Below are positions 1-9,095 of a DNA stretch of 64,000 nt, piece by piece (positions within the stretch are counted from its first letter, which is position 1; every line of letters begins with the position of its first letter). Source of the DNA: CAXBCP01 sp963974055 (lineage in GTDB: Bacteria > Pseudomonadota > Alphaproteobacteria > MPNO01 > UBA830); contig CAXBCP010000003.1 of assembly GCA_963974055.1 (NCBI GenBank), positions 62,001 through 126,000 of the forward strand, read 5' to 3'. A program made the position numbers and the translations under genes. Under the pieces are notes generated by a model. The model did no database searches. It saw nothing but the letters and a program-made list of their open reading frames with translations, and was not told where the DNA came from.

Positions 1-2
1 CC

Positions 3-1001
3 CGGAAAAAAGGTCCGATTTTTGCCGCCAACGGCACCGCGCGGATCCTCGGCTGGAACGCGTCTTCCTATAACGCCGATGTCGACCCCCGCGAAGGCAG
101 GCTGAAAATCAGGGGCAGGGTAAGTTCGCCGAAGCTCGACCCGATCCCGATGTCGGACACGCTCTACCAGATCGATGTCGATGCCAAAAAGCCCAGGAAC
201 GCCAGCCTCACCTTCAGAGGCAAATACACGCTCGGCGACATGACGCTCGCCGGGGCGGAGTTCAGGGTCGCCAAATCGGGAATGAAGCTCACCGTCAACC
301 AGGGCTGCGTGCCGCCGATGCTGAAGGCGACCATTAACGCGAAGTTCTCGAAAAAAATCCCGGCGCCGAAAATCGGCCCGTCAGGCTGCGCCGAGCAGAT
401 CGGACGAGAAATAGGCAAGGCTGCAAAGGCCGCCGGTCACACGATCAAGAACGTCGCGGAAGAGGTCGGCGGCGCCATTGCCGGTATCGCCCGATCCTTC
501 AAGAAAGAGAAGAAGCGCACGACCAATGCGGACATTCCCCTGTTTCGAACCGCCGCCCGCCACAAGCTGCTGACCGAGATCTATAACGACATGGGAGCGA
601 AGAATATCCGCAGGGTGAATATGACCTCGATTGTTCTGGCCGGCTACAACATCCCCTACGGGATGGGCCACGTGCTTCCCAAGGTATGGGTCGACAGAAA
701 CGCTGTTTTGCGCCAGATCGCCTCGGTTAACTGCCGGGCGGATGGGCGCATTTCCAGTCTGCTCAAGGCCCAGAAAGCATTTTCGAGTGCGCATTTCGGA
801 CCCTTACAGAAAGTCGGGAAAGCCATGGAAAAGCAGGCGAAGGCGGAACTTGCCTTTTACAGGCCCTTCCAGGCGAACGTGACAAAAGTGAAAGGGATTC
901 TGAAAGCGAACAAGAAGCCGAAAGTGAAAATCGTCAACCGTATGCCGGTGATCGAATTCGACAGGGATTACCAGTATCTGAGCCGATGCGAGAACGGCTG
1001 A
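3..1001 (+). CDS. Unrecognised protein, 3' part only
   Basis: The frame is open without a stop from base 3 to the stop at 999-1001, so the ATG at 150 is probably internal and the gene begins before the window. The visible 332 residues are lysine-rich and basic. They include an Ala/Gly-rich helical stretch near the middle (around GKAAKAAGHTIKNVAEEVGG) followed by a KKEKKR cluster. No catalytic motif, signal peptide or clear membrane segment is visible in the part seen. It converges on moaB with 36 bases between the stops. I do not recognise the family and assign no function. Confidence 0.7.
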   Translation, partial: RKKGPIFAANGTARILGWNASSYNADVDPREGRLKIRGRVSSPKLDPIPMSDTLYQIDVDAKKPRNASLTFRGKYTLGDMTLAGAEFRVAKSGMKLTVNQGCVPPMLKATINAKFSKKIPAPKIGPSGCAEQIGREIGKAAKAAGHTIKNVAEEVGGAIAGIARSFKKEKKRTTNADIPLFRTAARHKLLTEIYNDMGAKNIRRVNMTSIVLAGYNIPYGMGHVLPKVWVDRNAVLRQIASVNCRADGRISSLLKAQKAFSSAHFGPLQKVGKAMEKQAKAELAFYRPFQANVTKVKGILKANKKPKVKIVNRMPVIEFDRDYQYLSRCENG

Positions 1002-1037
1002 AGGTCTGAAGCTGCACCACCGGCGGGCCGGCGTGGC

Positions 1038-1580
1038 TTACTCCGCGGCCAGATGTTCCTGCAGGCGCGGGATCAGTTCGACGAAATTGCACGGCTTGTG
1101 GCGGATATCGAGCTGGTAGACCAGGATGTCGTCCCACGCGTCCTTGACCGCGCCCGTCGAGCCGGGCAGGGCGAACAGATAGGTGCCGCCCGCCACGCCG
1201 CCCGTTGCGCGGGACTGGATCGTGGATGTGCCGATCTTGTCATAGGACAGCATGCGGAACAGTTCGCCGAAGCCCGTGACTTCTTTTTCATAAACTTCGT
1301 GAAATGCCTCGGGCGTTATATCGCGTCCGGTCACGCCGGTGCCGCCGGTTGAAATCACGGCATCGATTTCCGGGTGCGCAATCCATTCGCGAAGCCTGGC
1401 AACGATGGACGCCTGGTCGTCCTTGACGATGGCGCGGTCGAAAACCGTGTGGCCGGCGGCCGAAATGCGTTCGGCCAAAGTGTCGCCGGACCGGTCGTCC
1501 GCTTCTGTTCGCGTGTCCGACACCGTCATCACGGCGATATTGATCGCTACGAAAGGAATGTCTTCGTTAATTCCGAACAT
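1038..1580 (-). CDS. moaB: Molybdenum cofactor biosynthesis protein B (MoaB/MogA family)
   Basis: A 180-residue protein of the MoaB/MogA molybdopterin-binding fold, which in this family adenylylates molybdopterin or helps insert molybdenum in the cytoplasm. The family hallmarks are visible: the beta strand with VISTGGTGVTGRD, followed by the TPEA segment, and near the C-terminus the FALPGSTGAVKDAWD loop. The length is typical. Its start overlaps the end of the upstream transglycosylase gene by 14 bases, so the two are probably translated from one leftward message (udg, slt, moaB). No other molybdenum cofactor gene lies nearby. Confidence 0.93.
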   Translation of the reverse strand: MFGINEDIPFVAINIAVMTVSDTRTEADDRSGDTLAERISAAGHTVFDRAIVKDDQASIVARLREWIAHPEIDAVISTGGTGVTGRDITPEAFHEVYEKEVTGFGELFRMLSYDKIGTSTIQSRATGGVAGGTYLFALPGSTGAVKDAWDDILVYQLDIRHKPCNFVELIPRLQEHLAAE

Positions 1581-3396
1581 CTTCAGCCACCGAACCGTTT
1601 GAACCGTCTACAGCGATGTAGAGCGGCCGCTCGCCCGCGGCAAGCGCGTCGAGCGACGGGGCGGGCTCGCCCAGCCTTTCGCGGTACATCCACAGGTTCG
1701 ACAGCACGCGCTCGATGAAAATCCGCGTTTCGCGGGCGGGAATGCTTTCGATGAACATCAGCGCGTCGGTATAGGCGCCTTTGCGCGCCCGGCGCTGCCA
1801 CTTCTTCAGGTTGCCCGGCCCGCCGTTATAGGCGGCAGCGAGCAGCAGCAGGTCGCCGTCGATATGATCGTTTTCAAGCAGGTGCAGGATGTATTTCTGG
1901 CCAAGCGACATGTTCAGCGCCGGCTCGTAGAGCTGGTTGCGCTGCTTGCCGCGGAATCGCCGCTGCGCGATGAATCCGGCTGTGGCCGGCATCAGCTGCA
2001 TCAGGCCGCGCGCGCCGACCGAACTGCGGGCGCGGACGTTGAAGGCCGATTCCTGGCGCATGAAAGCAAAGATGAGCGCGCGGTCGACGCGGAAACCTTC
2101 GCGCGGCTTCCAGTTCGGCAGCGGATAGAGCGCGACCGCCGGCAGCGTACCGCCTTCGCTGAGCAACGCGGCCCCGGCGCGGAAAGACACCATCGGCAGC
2201 GACAGTTTGTCGGCGAGGGCGATCAGCGCTTTCGTCAGGTCGAGGTCGTCATTTCCCGCCATGTAGCGAAGTTCGCGGCCGGCCCGGACATTGAGCCCCG
2301 CATCGAGAAGCGCCAGCGCCCGGCGCCCTGATTCTTCTCCCGCGACCCGACCGAGCCGGGCACGGGTCAGGACCGGCGATTGCCAGTCGAACGGAGATTT
2401 TTCCCCGAGCCAGCGCCGTGCGATAATCCCGTAGAAGCTTCGTGGCTGGCCTGCGGCCATTTCAAGCCAGCGGCCGACGCGTTCGGGGCGTTGGCCGGTC
2501 ATGTTCGCCCGTGCCGCCCAGAATGCCGCTGCCGCGTGGTCGAAACCGGTTACTTTGTCGGACAGCGCAACGGTTTCGAAATGGCCTGCGGCCGCGGTGT
2601 ATTTTCCGAGCCGGTAGGCAGACAGTCCGGCAATCCAATGCGCATAGGGCAGGCGCGCGCCTGAGCGGGAAGCGGCGGCATCGGCCATTTTATATGCGCG
2701 GTCGCCGTCGCCATGGAAAAACCAGCCTGAAGCGATGTGGGTCTGCGCGAGGTCGTATCCGGTGGCGCCCAGGGTTTTCCGGATGTTCTTGCGGGCAATG
2801 TAGCGGGTCGCCTGGCTAAGTCGCCGCTGATGGGTCATCCGGCGCACCTGGCTGATAATACGGCGGGCGGATTTGCGGCCGGGACGATAGCCCGAATGTT
2901 CGATAATCGTATGGGACTGGTAGGACGGATAGAACTTCCGGTCAGGACGTGTCGGGGCGCGGTAATTCCGCGGCTTCCGGCTGAGCGCCAGCTTGTAGAT
3001 CCGCCGTGCGTCCGGGTGGTCGGCGTATTGTTTCAGCCAGCGCGAAAGCTCGACATAGCGGGAACGGTATTTCGTCGGATGCAGGTAGCGTTGGGCGAGG
3101 ACGTGGCCGAGCAGCACTTTGTCGTCGAGCTTCCCGATCAGTTTGTCGGCACCGCGCCAGTCGCCGTTCTCCTGTACCGCAAAAATTTTCCGGTACAGCG
3201 CCCGGTCCGCCTCGGACAGGACACCCGGCAGTTCGACCGCTGATTCTTTCGGCAGGGAGGCGGTTTCGGCGGCATGGGCCGCCGGGGCAACCGGGTTTAC
3301 CTGGGCCGCGAGGCAAAGGCCGGCGGCAACAGCCACGGTCCGCGCCGATGCCACTGACCGAGCAAGTCGTTGATATGACATAAAAGTCCCGCGCAT
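1567..3396 (-). CDS. Soluble lytic murein transglycosylase (SLT domain)
   Basis: A 609-residue exported murein hydrolase. A signal peptide (charged start, hydrophobic run to about residue 43, AHA-AE cleavage-like site) leads into a long alpha-helical, TPR-like region (about 60-430), as in Slt70-type enzymes. The catalytic SLT domain follows: MRQESAFN with the presumed catalytic Glu449, then GLMQLMPATA and the AYNGGPGN signature. These enzymes cleave the MurNAc-GlcNAc bond of peptidoglycan in the periplasm, forming 1,6-anhydromuropeptides. A second ATG at 3381 is an equally possible start. It lies between the uracil-DNA glycosylase and moaB genes. Confidence 0.92.
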   Translation of the reverse strand: MRGTFMSYQRLARSVASARTVAVAAGLCLAAQVNPVAPAAHAAETASLPKESAVELPGVLSEADRALYRKIFAVQENGDWRGADKLIGKLDDKVLLGHVLAQRYLHPTKYRSRYVELSRWLKQYADHPDARRIYKLALSRKPRNYRAPTRPDRKFYPSYQSHTIIEHSGYRPGRKSARRIISQVRRMTHQRRLSQATRYIARKNIRKTLGATGYDLAQTHIASGWFFHGDGDRAYKMADAAASRSGARLPYAHWIAGLSAYRLGKYTAAAGHFETVALSDKVTGFDHAAAAFWAARANMTGQRPERVGRWLEMAAGQPRSFYGIIARRWLGEKSPFDWQSPVLTRARLGRVAGEESGRRALALLDAGLNVRAGRELRYMAGNDDLDLTKALIALADKLSLPMVSFRAGAALLSEGGTLPAVALYPLPNWKPREGFRVDRALIFAFMRQESAFNVRARSSVGARGLMQLMPATAGFIAQRRFRGKQRNQLYEPALNMSLGQKYILHLLENDHIDGDLLLLAAAYNGGPGNLKKWQRRARKGAYTDALMFIESIPARETRIFIERVLSNLWMYRERLGEPAPSLDALAAGERPLYIAVDGSNGSVAEDVRN

Positions 3397-3534
3397 AGCC
3401 CCTGTTTACAATCTATTTTGGTTAATATTCGATTACCGTTTTTAAAGGAGCGGAGGTCCGGCGGCAACCGATGTTAACCTTTTCCGACCGGCCTCCTGGG
3501 TCCTGTCGCCGTTAAACCGAATTGCCGGCGGCCT

Positions 3535-4425
3535 CTATTCGGCAGATGCCTCGAGCTTGGCAAGAATGTCGAGCAGGTCGTTCCAGGTCTCGCGTTTCTG
3601 TGCCGGCTGGCGCAGGAGGTAGGCGGGGTGCAGCAACGCGCGGGCGGCGACAGGCTTGCCCGAACCGGGCTCGTAGGTCATCCATCTGCCGCGTAGACGC
3701 ATGATTCCCTCTTTGCGGCGCAGGAGTGTCTTTGCTGCCATGCCGCCGACAAAGACAAGGATATCCGGGTCGGCGAGCGCGATATGGCGTTCGAGAAACG
3801 GCAGGCAGGCGGCGATTTCCGCATCGGTCGGATTGCGGTTCCCCGGCGGGCGCCAGGGCAGAATGTTGGTGATATAGACCCCGCTGCGATCGAGACCGAT
3901 CGCCGCCAGCATCTTGTCGAGCAATCGTCCCGACGGGCCGACGAAGGGCACGCCCTCCCGATCCTCTTCGGCGCCCGGCGCTTCGCCGATAAACATCAGC
4001 TGCGCGTCCGGCGTGCCGTCCGCGAATACGAAGTTCATCGCGGTTTCCTTCAGCGGGCAACCGTCGAATGCCGCGAAGGCCGCACGCAGTTCTTCAAGGG
4101 TGTTTGCCGCTGCGGCTACGTCCTGCGCAGTCTGCACGGCGGCGTCCCGGGATTGAAGCGGCGGCGGTTTCGCTGCCGGTCGTGCCGTCCGTTCCGCCGG
4201 CACTGCCGTATCGGACGCTGTCCTACCCGTCGCTGCGGGGGCTGCTGCCGGCGACGCCGGGTTCTGCGCCGGACTTGTCTCCGCCGCAGGCGGGGCGGCC
4301 GCGAACCGGTCGACCGGTTCTTCGGCGATGGTCTCGTCCACGCCCGCCGTTATGTACCAGTCCAGCAGGGCTTTCTTTGCGGCTTCTATGTCTGTGTCGG
4401 CGTCCATGACGGCAGCGTAAATCAT
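3535..4425 (-). CDS. Uracil-DNA glycosylase, family 4-like, with Cys losses
   Basis: A 296-residue DNA repair enzyme that would remove uracil from DNA. Motif 1 is GEAPGAEED (about 147-155), followed by GVPFVGPSGRLLD; motif 2 is HPAYLL (about 266-271). The first 110 residues are a low-complexity Ala/Pro-rich extension. Family 4 enzymes bind a 4Fe-4S cluster through four cysteines. Here only Cys123 (GCPL) and Cys207 (AACLPF) remain; the CxxC partner is Phe, and the usual KCRPP is PWRPP. I chose the ATG at 4425 for its upstream GGGGCGGGAA; an ATG at 4407 is an alternative. It is divergent from the ETF:ubiquinone oxidoreductase gene and heads the slt-moaB run. Confidence 0.88.
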   Translation of the reverse strand: MIYAAVMDADTDIEAAKKALLDWYITAGVDETIAEEPVDRFAAAPPAAETSPAQNPASPAAAPAATGRTASDTAVPAERTARPAAKPPPLQSRDAAVQTAQDVAAAANTLEELRAAFAAFDGCPLKETAMNFVFADGTPDAQLMFIGEAPGAEEDREGVPFVGPSGRLLDKMLAAIGLDRSGVYITNILPWRPPGNRNPTDAEIAACLPFLERHIALADPDILVFVGGMAAKTLLRRKEGIMRLRGRWMTYEPGSGKPVAARALLHPAYLLRQPAQKRETWNDLLDILAKLEASAE

Positions 4426-4522
4426 TTCCCGCCCCGTGGATAATCCGTTTCCGCATGTTATACACATGACGCGCCGGATAAACGGCGCTGAAGGTTTTTA
4501 CGACCCCAAACGGAGCGATGCG

Positions 4523-6166
4523 ATGGCCGACGCGGCAGAACGGGAATCGATGGAATTCGACGTAGTGATCGTCGGGGCGGGACCTTCCGGTCTGGCTGCC
4601 GCGATACGGCTGCGTCAGCTTGCCGAGGAAAAGGGCCGCGAAATTTCCGTCTGCGTTATCGAAAAAGGTTCCGAGGTCGGGGCGCACATACTTTCCGGCG
4701 CGGTACTGGAACCGCGCGCCCTGAACGAACTGTTCCCGGACTGGAAGGAACGCGGCGCCCCTTTGAACACGCCTGTTGAAAACGACCGGTTCCTGCTTCT
4801 GGGGAAGTCCGGCGCGATCCGCCTGCCGACGCCCCCGCAAATGAACAATCATGGCAACTACATCGTCAGCCTCGGAAATGTGTGCCGCTGGCTTGCCGAA
4901 CAGGCCGAAGCCATGGGCGTCGAAATCTATCCGGGGTTCGCTGCCGCCGAGGTGCTTTACGCGGACGATGGCAGTGTCCGGGGGGTGGCGACGGGCGATA
5001 TGGGAATCGGCAAGGACGGCGAACCGACGGCCAATCATCAGCCGGGATTCGAACTGCATGCGAAACAGACGATCTTTGCCGAAGGCTGCCGCGGTTCCCT
5101 GACCAGGACCCTGTTCGAAAATTTCGGTCTGCGCGACGGCGTGGACGACCAGACATTCGGCATCGGCATCAAGGAGCTCTGGGAAGTGGCGCCGGAGAAC
5201 CACCACCCGGGAAGGGTAATTCACACGATCGGCTGGCCGATGGACAGCGGGACGTATGGCGGGTCGTTCCTGTATCACCTCGAAGACAATCAGGTCGCGG
5301 TCGGTTTCGTCATCGGGCTCGATTATACCAATCCGCATCTCAGCCCGTTCGACGAATTCCAGCGGTTCAAGACCCATCCGAAAATTCGACCGACATTCGA
5401 AGGCGGCCGCCGTATCGCCTATGGCGCGCGTGCCCTCAACGAGGGCGGGTACCAGTCCGTGCCCAAGCTGACATTCCCCGGCGGGGTGCTTGTCGGCTGT
5501 ACAGCCGGTTTTCTGAACGTGCCCAAGATCAAGGGCAGTCACACGGCCATGAAATCGGGCATGCTCGCTGCCGAGGCGGTATTCGACGCGGTGCCGGATG
5601 ATTCGACAGGCGACACGGCGTCCTACGAAGCTGCCATCCGGTCGAGCTGGATCTGGGACGAACTCTATCGGGTGCGCAATATCCGACCGTCCTTCAAATG
5701 GGGAATGTGGGCCGGTCTGTTGTATTCGGCGATCGACACGTATCTGTTGCGTGGCCGTGCGCCCTGGACGTTCGGACATCACGCCGATCACACAACGCTT
5801 AAAAAGGCAGCCGAGGCGCCGAAAATCGATTATCCGTCCCCCGACGGCGAGGTATCTTTCGACAAGCTTTCGTCGGTGTTTATTTCGAATACCAATCATG
5901 AAGAAAATCAGCCGGCTCACCTGACCCTGAAGGATGAAAGTGTGCCGGTTTCGGTGAACCTCGCCGAGTACGACGCTCCCGAGCAGCGCTACTGCCCGGC
6001 AGGGGTCTATGAAATCGTGGCCGAGGATGACGGCTCAAACCCGAAACTGCAGATCAATGCGCAGAACTGCGTGCACTGCAAAACCTGCGATATAAAGGAC
6101 CCTACCCAGAATATAGTCTGGGTAGTGCCTGAGGGCGGCGGCGGTCCGAACTATCCGAATATGTAG
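4523..6166 (+). CDS. Electron transfer flavoprotein-ubiquinone oxidoreductase
   Basis: A 547-residue membrane-associated flavoprotein that passes electrons from reduced ETF, loaded by acyl-CoA and other dehydrogenases, to ubiquinone. The N-terminus has the FAD-binding Rossmann motif VVIVGAGPSGLAAA (about 14-27). The C-terminus carries the 4Fe-4S module with Cys491 and the NCVHCKTCD cluster (Cys516, 519, 522). The length matches the family. The ATG at 4523 is preceded by GGAG at 4512-4515; in-frame ATGs at 4436 and 4466 would only add a non-conserved leader. It fits the beta-oxidation-type CoA genes elsewhere in the window. Confidence 0.95.
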   Translation: MADAAERESMEFDVVIVGAGPSGLAAAIRLRQLAEEKGREISVCVIEKGSEVGAHILSGAVLEPRALNELFPDWKERGAPLNTPVENDRFLLLGKSGAIRLPTPPQMNNHGNYIVSLGNVCRWLAEQAEAMGVEIYPGFAAAEVLYADDGSVRGVATGDMGIGKDGEPTANHQPGFELHAKQTIFAEGCRGSLTRTLFENFGLRDGVDDQTFGIGIKELWEVAPENHHPGRVIHTIGWPMDSGTYGGSFLYHLEDNQVAVGFVIGLDYTNPHLSPFDEFQRFKTHPKIRPTFEGGRRIAYGARALNEGGYQSVPKLTFPGGVLVGCTAGFLNVPKIKGSHTAMKSGMLAAEAVFDAVPDDSTGDTASYEAAIRSSWIWDELYRVRNIRPSFKWGMWAGLLYSAIDTYLLRGRAPWTFGHHADHTTLKKAAEAPKIDYPSPDGEVSFDKLSSVFISNTNHEENQPAHLTLKDESVPVSVNLAEYDAPEQRYCPAGVYEIVAEDDGSNPKLQINAQNCVHCKTCDIKDPTQNIVWVVPEGGGGPNYPNM

Positions 6167-6381
6167 CGGCGGCATTCTTTCTGCACGCCTGACGCGCCGC
6201 CGCAGGAATTCGCGCACTTCTTTTTGATCCGGCGTTTAACTGTTGGCGACGACGTCCTATATTGACGGGTACAGGCAGCCGTAAGCGGGCCATTCGTGAT
6301 GCATAAAGACCTCTTTCATGGTTTTGCCCCACGGTGGCTCCGTTATGCTGCATAACGGATAGAGAACGGAGCAGGCGCACC

Positions 6382-8124
6382 ATGCGCGGCAGGTCCCTGA
6401 AAAAGATTATTCTGACGTTTTCCGCAATCTTCCTCGCGGGGGCCTGTACCCCCGATGGAGAACCGCCGGTGCTGAATGCGGCTGCCGGTGCCCAGGCGGC
6501 GCAGGTACCTGCCGGCGTCTCCGGAGCGGGAAACTATCTCGCCGGGCGGCATGCCCAGAAGAAAAGGGATTTTTCGAACGCTTCCCGGTTGCTCGGAAAG
6601 GCCCTTGAGAACAACCCTGACGACACACAGCTCCTGCGCCGCGCTTTCCTGACCAAGCTGGCGGATGGCGATATTGCCGCCGCCGCCGACATGGCGCGGG
6701 TCGTCAATCAGCGGGAAGCGACGGCCCCGATCGCAAAACTGGTACTTGTCGTCGACGCCATCAAGCGGCGCGATCTGGCGGGCGCCGAGACGGTCCTGAA
6801 CACTTTCCCTGATCGCGGTTTCAGCGGTTTCATGAAACCGCTCCTTCGCGGGTGGGTTATCGTCGACCAGGGACGGGGCGACGAGGCAATTGCCGCACTT
6901 GAACCGCTGAAAAGCCAGTCCGGTCTGCGGGTTCTTTATGAACTTCATGCGGCTTTGATTTCCGATGTCGCGGCAAAGCCCGAAGCGGCGGTGGGGCACT
7001 TCAATCTTGCGACCGACAACGCGAGCCGGGCGACGCTCCGGGTGGTGCAGGGATTGGGTCGGCATTACGAACGCGTCGGCGAGGCGGACAAGGCGCGGGC
7101 GCTTTATGAAGCCTACATAACCGAAAATCCGGATTCCGTGGTTTTGAACCCGGCAATGGATCGGCTGGCCAGGGGCGTCAGGCCGTCCCCGCTCGCGGCG
7201 AACGCCGCCGAAGGGGTTGCCGAAGCGCTGTTCAATATTGCGAGCACCATGACCCGTCAGAATTCGGCGCAGCTCGCACTGATATACGGCCGCCTGTCGA
7301 CCTATCTGCGCAACGATTTCGACCTCGCCCAGATGCTGGTCGCCGGCATCCTGGAATCGATGGAACGGAACAGCGACGCGATCACGACCTATGGTGAAGT
7401 CAAGCCGGAGTCGCCGCTTTACTGGTCGGCGCGGTTGCGCATTGCGGGCAGTCTTGAAGCGATGGAACGCGACGACGAGGCAATTGACCTGCTCCGCGTG
7501 CTGACGACGGAGGACCCGTCGCGTCCCGACCCCCTTGTCAGCCTCGGGGACCTGCTGCGGTCGAACAAACGTTTTGCGGAATCCGTCAAGGCGTATGACC
7601 GGGCGATCGAGCTGCTGGGCGACATAGACAAACGACACTGGACCATCCTGTATTCACGCGGAATCTCGCTGGAGCGCTCGCGCCAGTGGGAGCGTGCCGA
7701 GAAGGATTTCCAGCGCGCGCTGGAACTGAATCCCGAACAGCCCTACGTGCTGAATTACCTTGGATATTCATGGGTCGACCAGGGGCTCAACCTGGACCGG
7801 GCGCGCAAGATGATCGAACGCGCCGTCGAGCTTCGCCCGAATGACGGCTATATCGTCGACAGTCTCGGTTGGGTGTTGTACCGGCTCAATGAGTTCCAGG
7901 GCGCCGTCGAAAAGCTCGAACGGGCCGTCGAGTTGCGGCCGGAGGATCCTACCATCAACGACCATCTCGGCGACGCTTACTGGCGGGTCGGTCGGCACAA
8001 CGAAGCGCGTTTCCAGTGGAAGCGGGCGTTGGCGCTGGAGCCAGAACCCGATCAGGTATCGGCGATCGAAGGCAAGATACTCCGCGGGCTCGGTGATACT
8101 GCGCCGCGCGAAAAGGACAGCTGA
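6382..8124 (+). CDS. TPR-repeat protein, exported, probable lipoprotein
   Basis: A 580-residue protein made almost entirely of tetratricopeptide repeats. The N-terminus is charged (MRGRSLKK), then hydrophobic, ending at a Cys in FLAGAC. This suggests a lipoprotein signal, although the residues before the Cys do not fit the lipobox consensus perfectly. The last third has regular repeats such as ALELNPEQPYVLNYLGYSW and the RAVELRPND and ERAVELRPED units. TPR proteins are scaffolds and the partner cannot be told. An ATG at 6334 would add 16 residues but breaks the signal; the ATG at 6382 has a GGAGCAGG-type site upstream. It ends 8 bases before ispE. Confidence 0.87.
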   Translation: MRGRSLKKIILTFSAIFLAGACTPDGEPPVLNAAAGAQAAQVPAGVSGAGNYLAGRHAQKKRDFSNASRLLGKALENNPDDTQLLRRAFLTKLADGDIAAAADMARVVNQREATAPIAKLVLVVDAIKRRDLAGAETVLNTFPDRGFSGFMKPLLRGWVIVDQGRGDEAIAALEPLKSQSGLRVLYELHAALISDVAAKPEAAVGHFNLATDNASRATLRVVQGLGRHYERVGEADKARALYEAYITENPDSVVLNPAMDRLARGVRPSPLAANAAEGVAEALFNIASTMTRQNSAQLALIYGRLSTYLRNDFDLAQMLVAGILESMERNSDAITTYGEVKPESPLYWSARLRIAGSLEAMERDDEAIDLLRVLTTEDPSRPDPLVSLGDLLRSNKRFAESVKAYDRAIELLGDIDKRHWTILYSRGISLERSRQWERAEKDFQRALELNPEQPYVLNYLGYSWVDQGLNLDRARKMIERAVELRPNDGYIVDSLGWVLYRLNEFQGAVEKLERAVELRPEDPTINDHLGDAYWRVGRHNEARFQWKRALALEPEPDQVSAIEGKILRGLGDTAPREKDS

Positions 8125-8132
8125 GCCGCCGC

Positions 8133-9059
8133 GTGAACCCGTCTCAGTCCACTTCACGGTTCGCCGGGAGCGTGCGGGTGGACGCCCCTGCAAAAATAAA
8201 CCTTTTTCTTCATGTCACGGGCCGCCGCGATGACGGCTATCACCTGCTTGAGAGCTTCGTGGTGTTCACGGAAGTGGGCGATCGCATCGTTGTCGAACGC
8301 GCGGACACTATATCCTTGTCGATAGAAGGACCCTTTGCCGCGGGTTTGCCCGATACGGGCGACAACAACCTCGTCCTGAGGGCGGCGAATGCGCTGCGCG
8401 ACGCGTGTCAGGTCGATGCCGGCGCGCGGATTTTTCTTGAAAAGAACCTGCCGGTGTCGTCGGGCATCGGCGGCGGTTCCGCCGATGCAGCCGCCACGTT
8501 ACGGGCGCTCGCCGTCCTGTGGAACCTCGACGTGACCGAATCGCAGTTGGCGAAGATCGGAATTTCTATCGGGGCCGATGTCCCGGTGTGTCTGTCCGCC
8601 CGACCGTCCATGATGTCTGGCGTGGGAGAGATCGTTACGGCTGCCGCGCCGCCGCCGCCCGGCGGCGTGGTGCTGGTCAATGCCCGGGAAGGGGTCTCCA
8701 CGCCGGCTGTATTCTCCGCCAGGACTGCCCCGTTTTCGGATGCTGCCGGCTGGGACACTCCCGGTGCCTTCGACGCTTTCATCGCTGCGCTTGCTGTCCG
8801 GAAGAACGACCTTTCCGAACCGGCGCGTCGTGTGTCGCCGGTCATCAGCGATGTGCTGGCCGCATTGGAGGCCGGTGAAGAATGTGCCCTGGCGCGTTTG
8901 TCCGGAAGCGGTGGAACCTGCTTTGGACTGTTTTCGGATATAGCATTCGCCGGCGCTGCGGCGCAGCAGATCGGGGCGGCTCATCCGGATTGGTGGTGTG
9001 TTGCGACGACATTCCGGGATACGCCGCCGACTGTATTAACCGGCCGCGGCGGCGGTTGA
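8133..9059 (+). CDS. ispE: 4-diphosphocytidyl-2-C-methyl-D-erythritol kinase
   Basis: A 308-residue GHMP-family kinase of the non-mevalonate (MEP) isoprenoid pathway, phosphorylating CDP-methylerythritol at the 2-hydroxyl. Visible motifs are APAKINLFLHV with the conserved Lys21, the glycine-rich ATP loop PVSSGIGGGSADAA (about 107-120) and GADVPVCL with the catalytic Asp. The start is a GTG at 8133, 8 bases after the TPR gene, so the two are probably co-transcribed. The polyprenyl synthetase at 55.4 kb would use the downstream product. Its 3' end faces the leftward Sel1 gene. Confidence 0.94.
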   Translation: MNPSQSTSRFAGSVRVDAPAKINLFLHVTGRRDDGYHLLESFVVFTEVGDRIVVERADTISLSIEGPFAAGLPDTGDNNLVLRAANALRDACQVDAGARIFLEKNLPVSSGIGGGSADAAATLRALAVLWNLDVTESQLAKIGISIGADVPVCLSARPSMMSGVGEIVTAAAPPPPGGVVLVNAREGVSTPAVFSARTAPFSDAAGWDTPGAFDAFIAALAVRKNDLSEPARRVSPVISDVLAALEAGEECALARLSGSGGTCFGLFSDIAFAGAAAQQIGAAHPDWWCVATTFRDTPPTVLTGRGGG

Positions 9060-9095
9060 ACCCGGTTTAAAAAAGATTGGCGCCACCCGACAGGT

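Noticed and set aside
1002..1037. GC-rich inverted repeat between the first gene and moaB as terminator
   Set aside because: The stem is imperfect and no T run follows on either strand.
4223..5920. Leftward frame of 565 codons antisense to the ETF:ubiquinone oxidoreductase gene
   Set aside because: Shadow; no recognisable motif, and the opposite strand has FAD and 4Fe-4S motifs.
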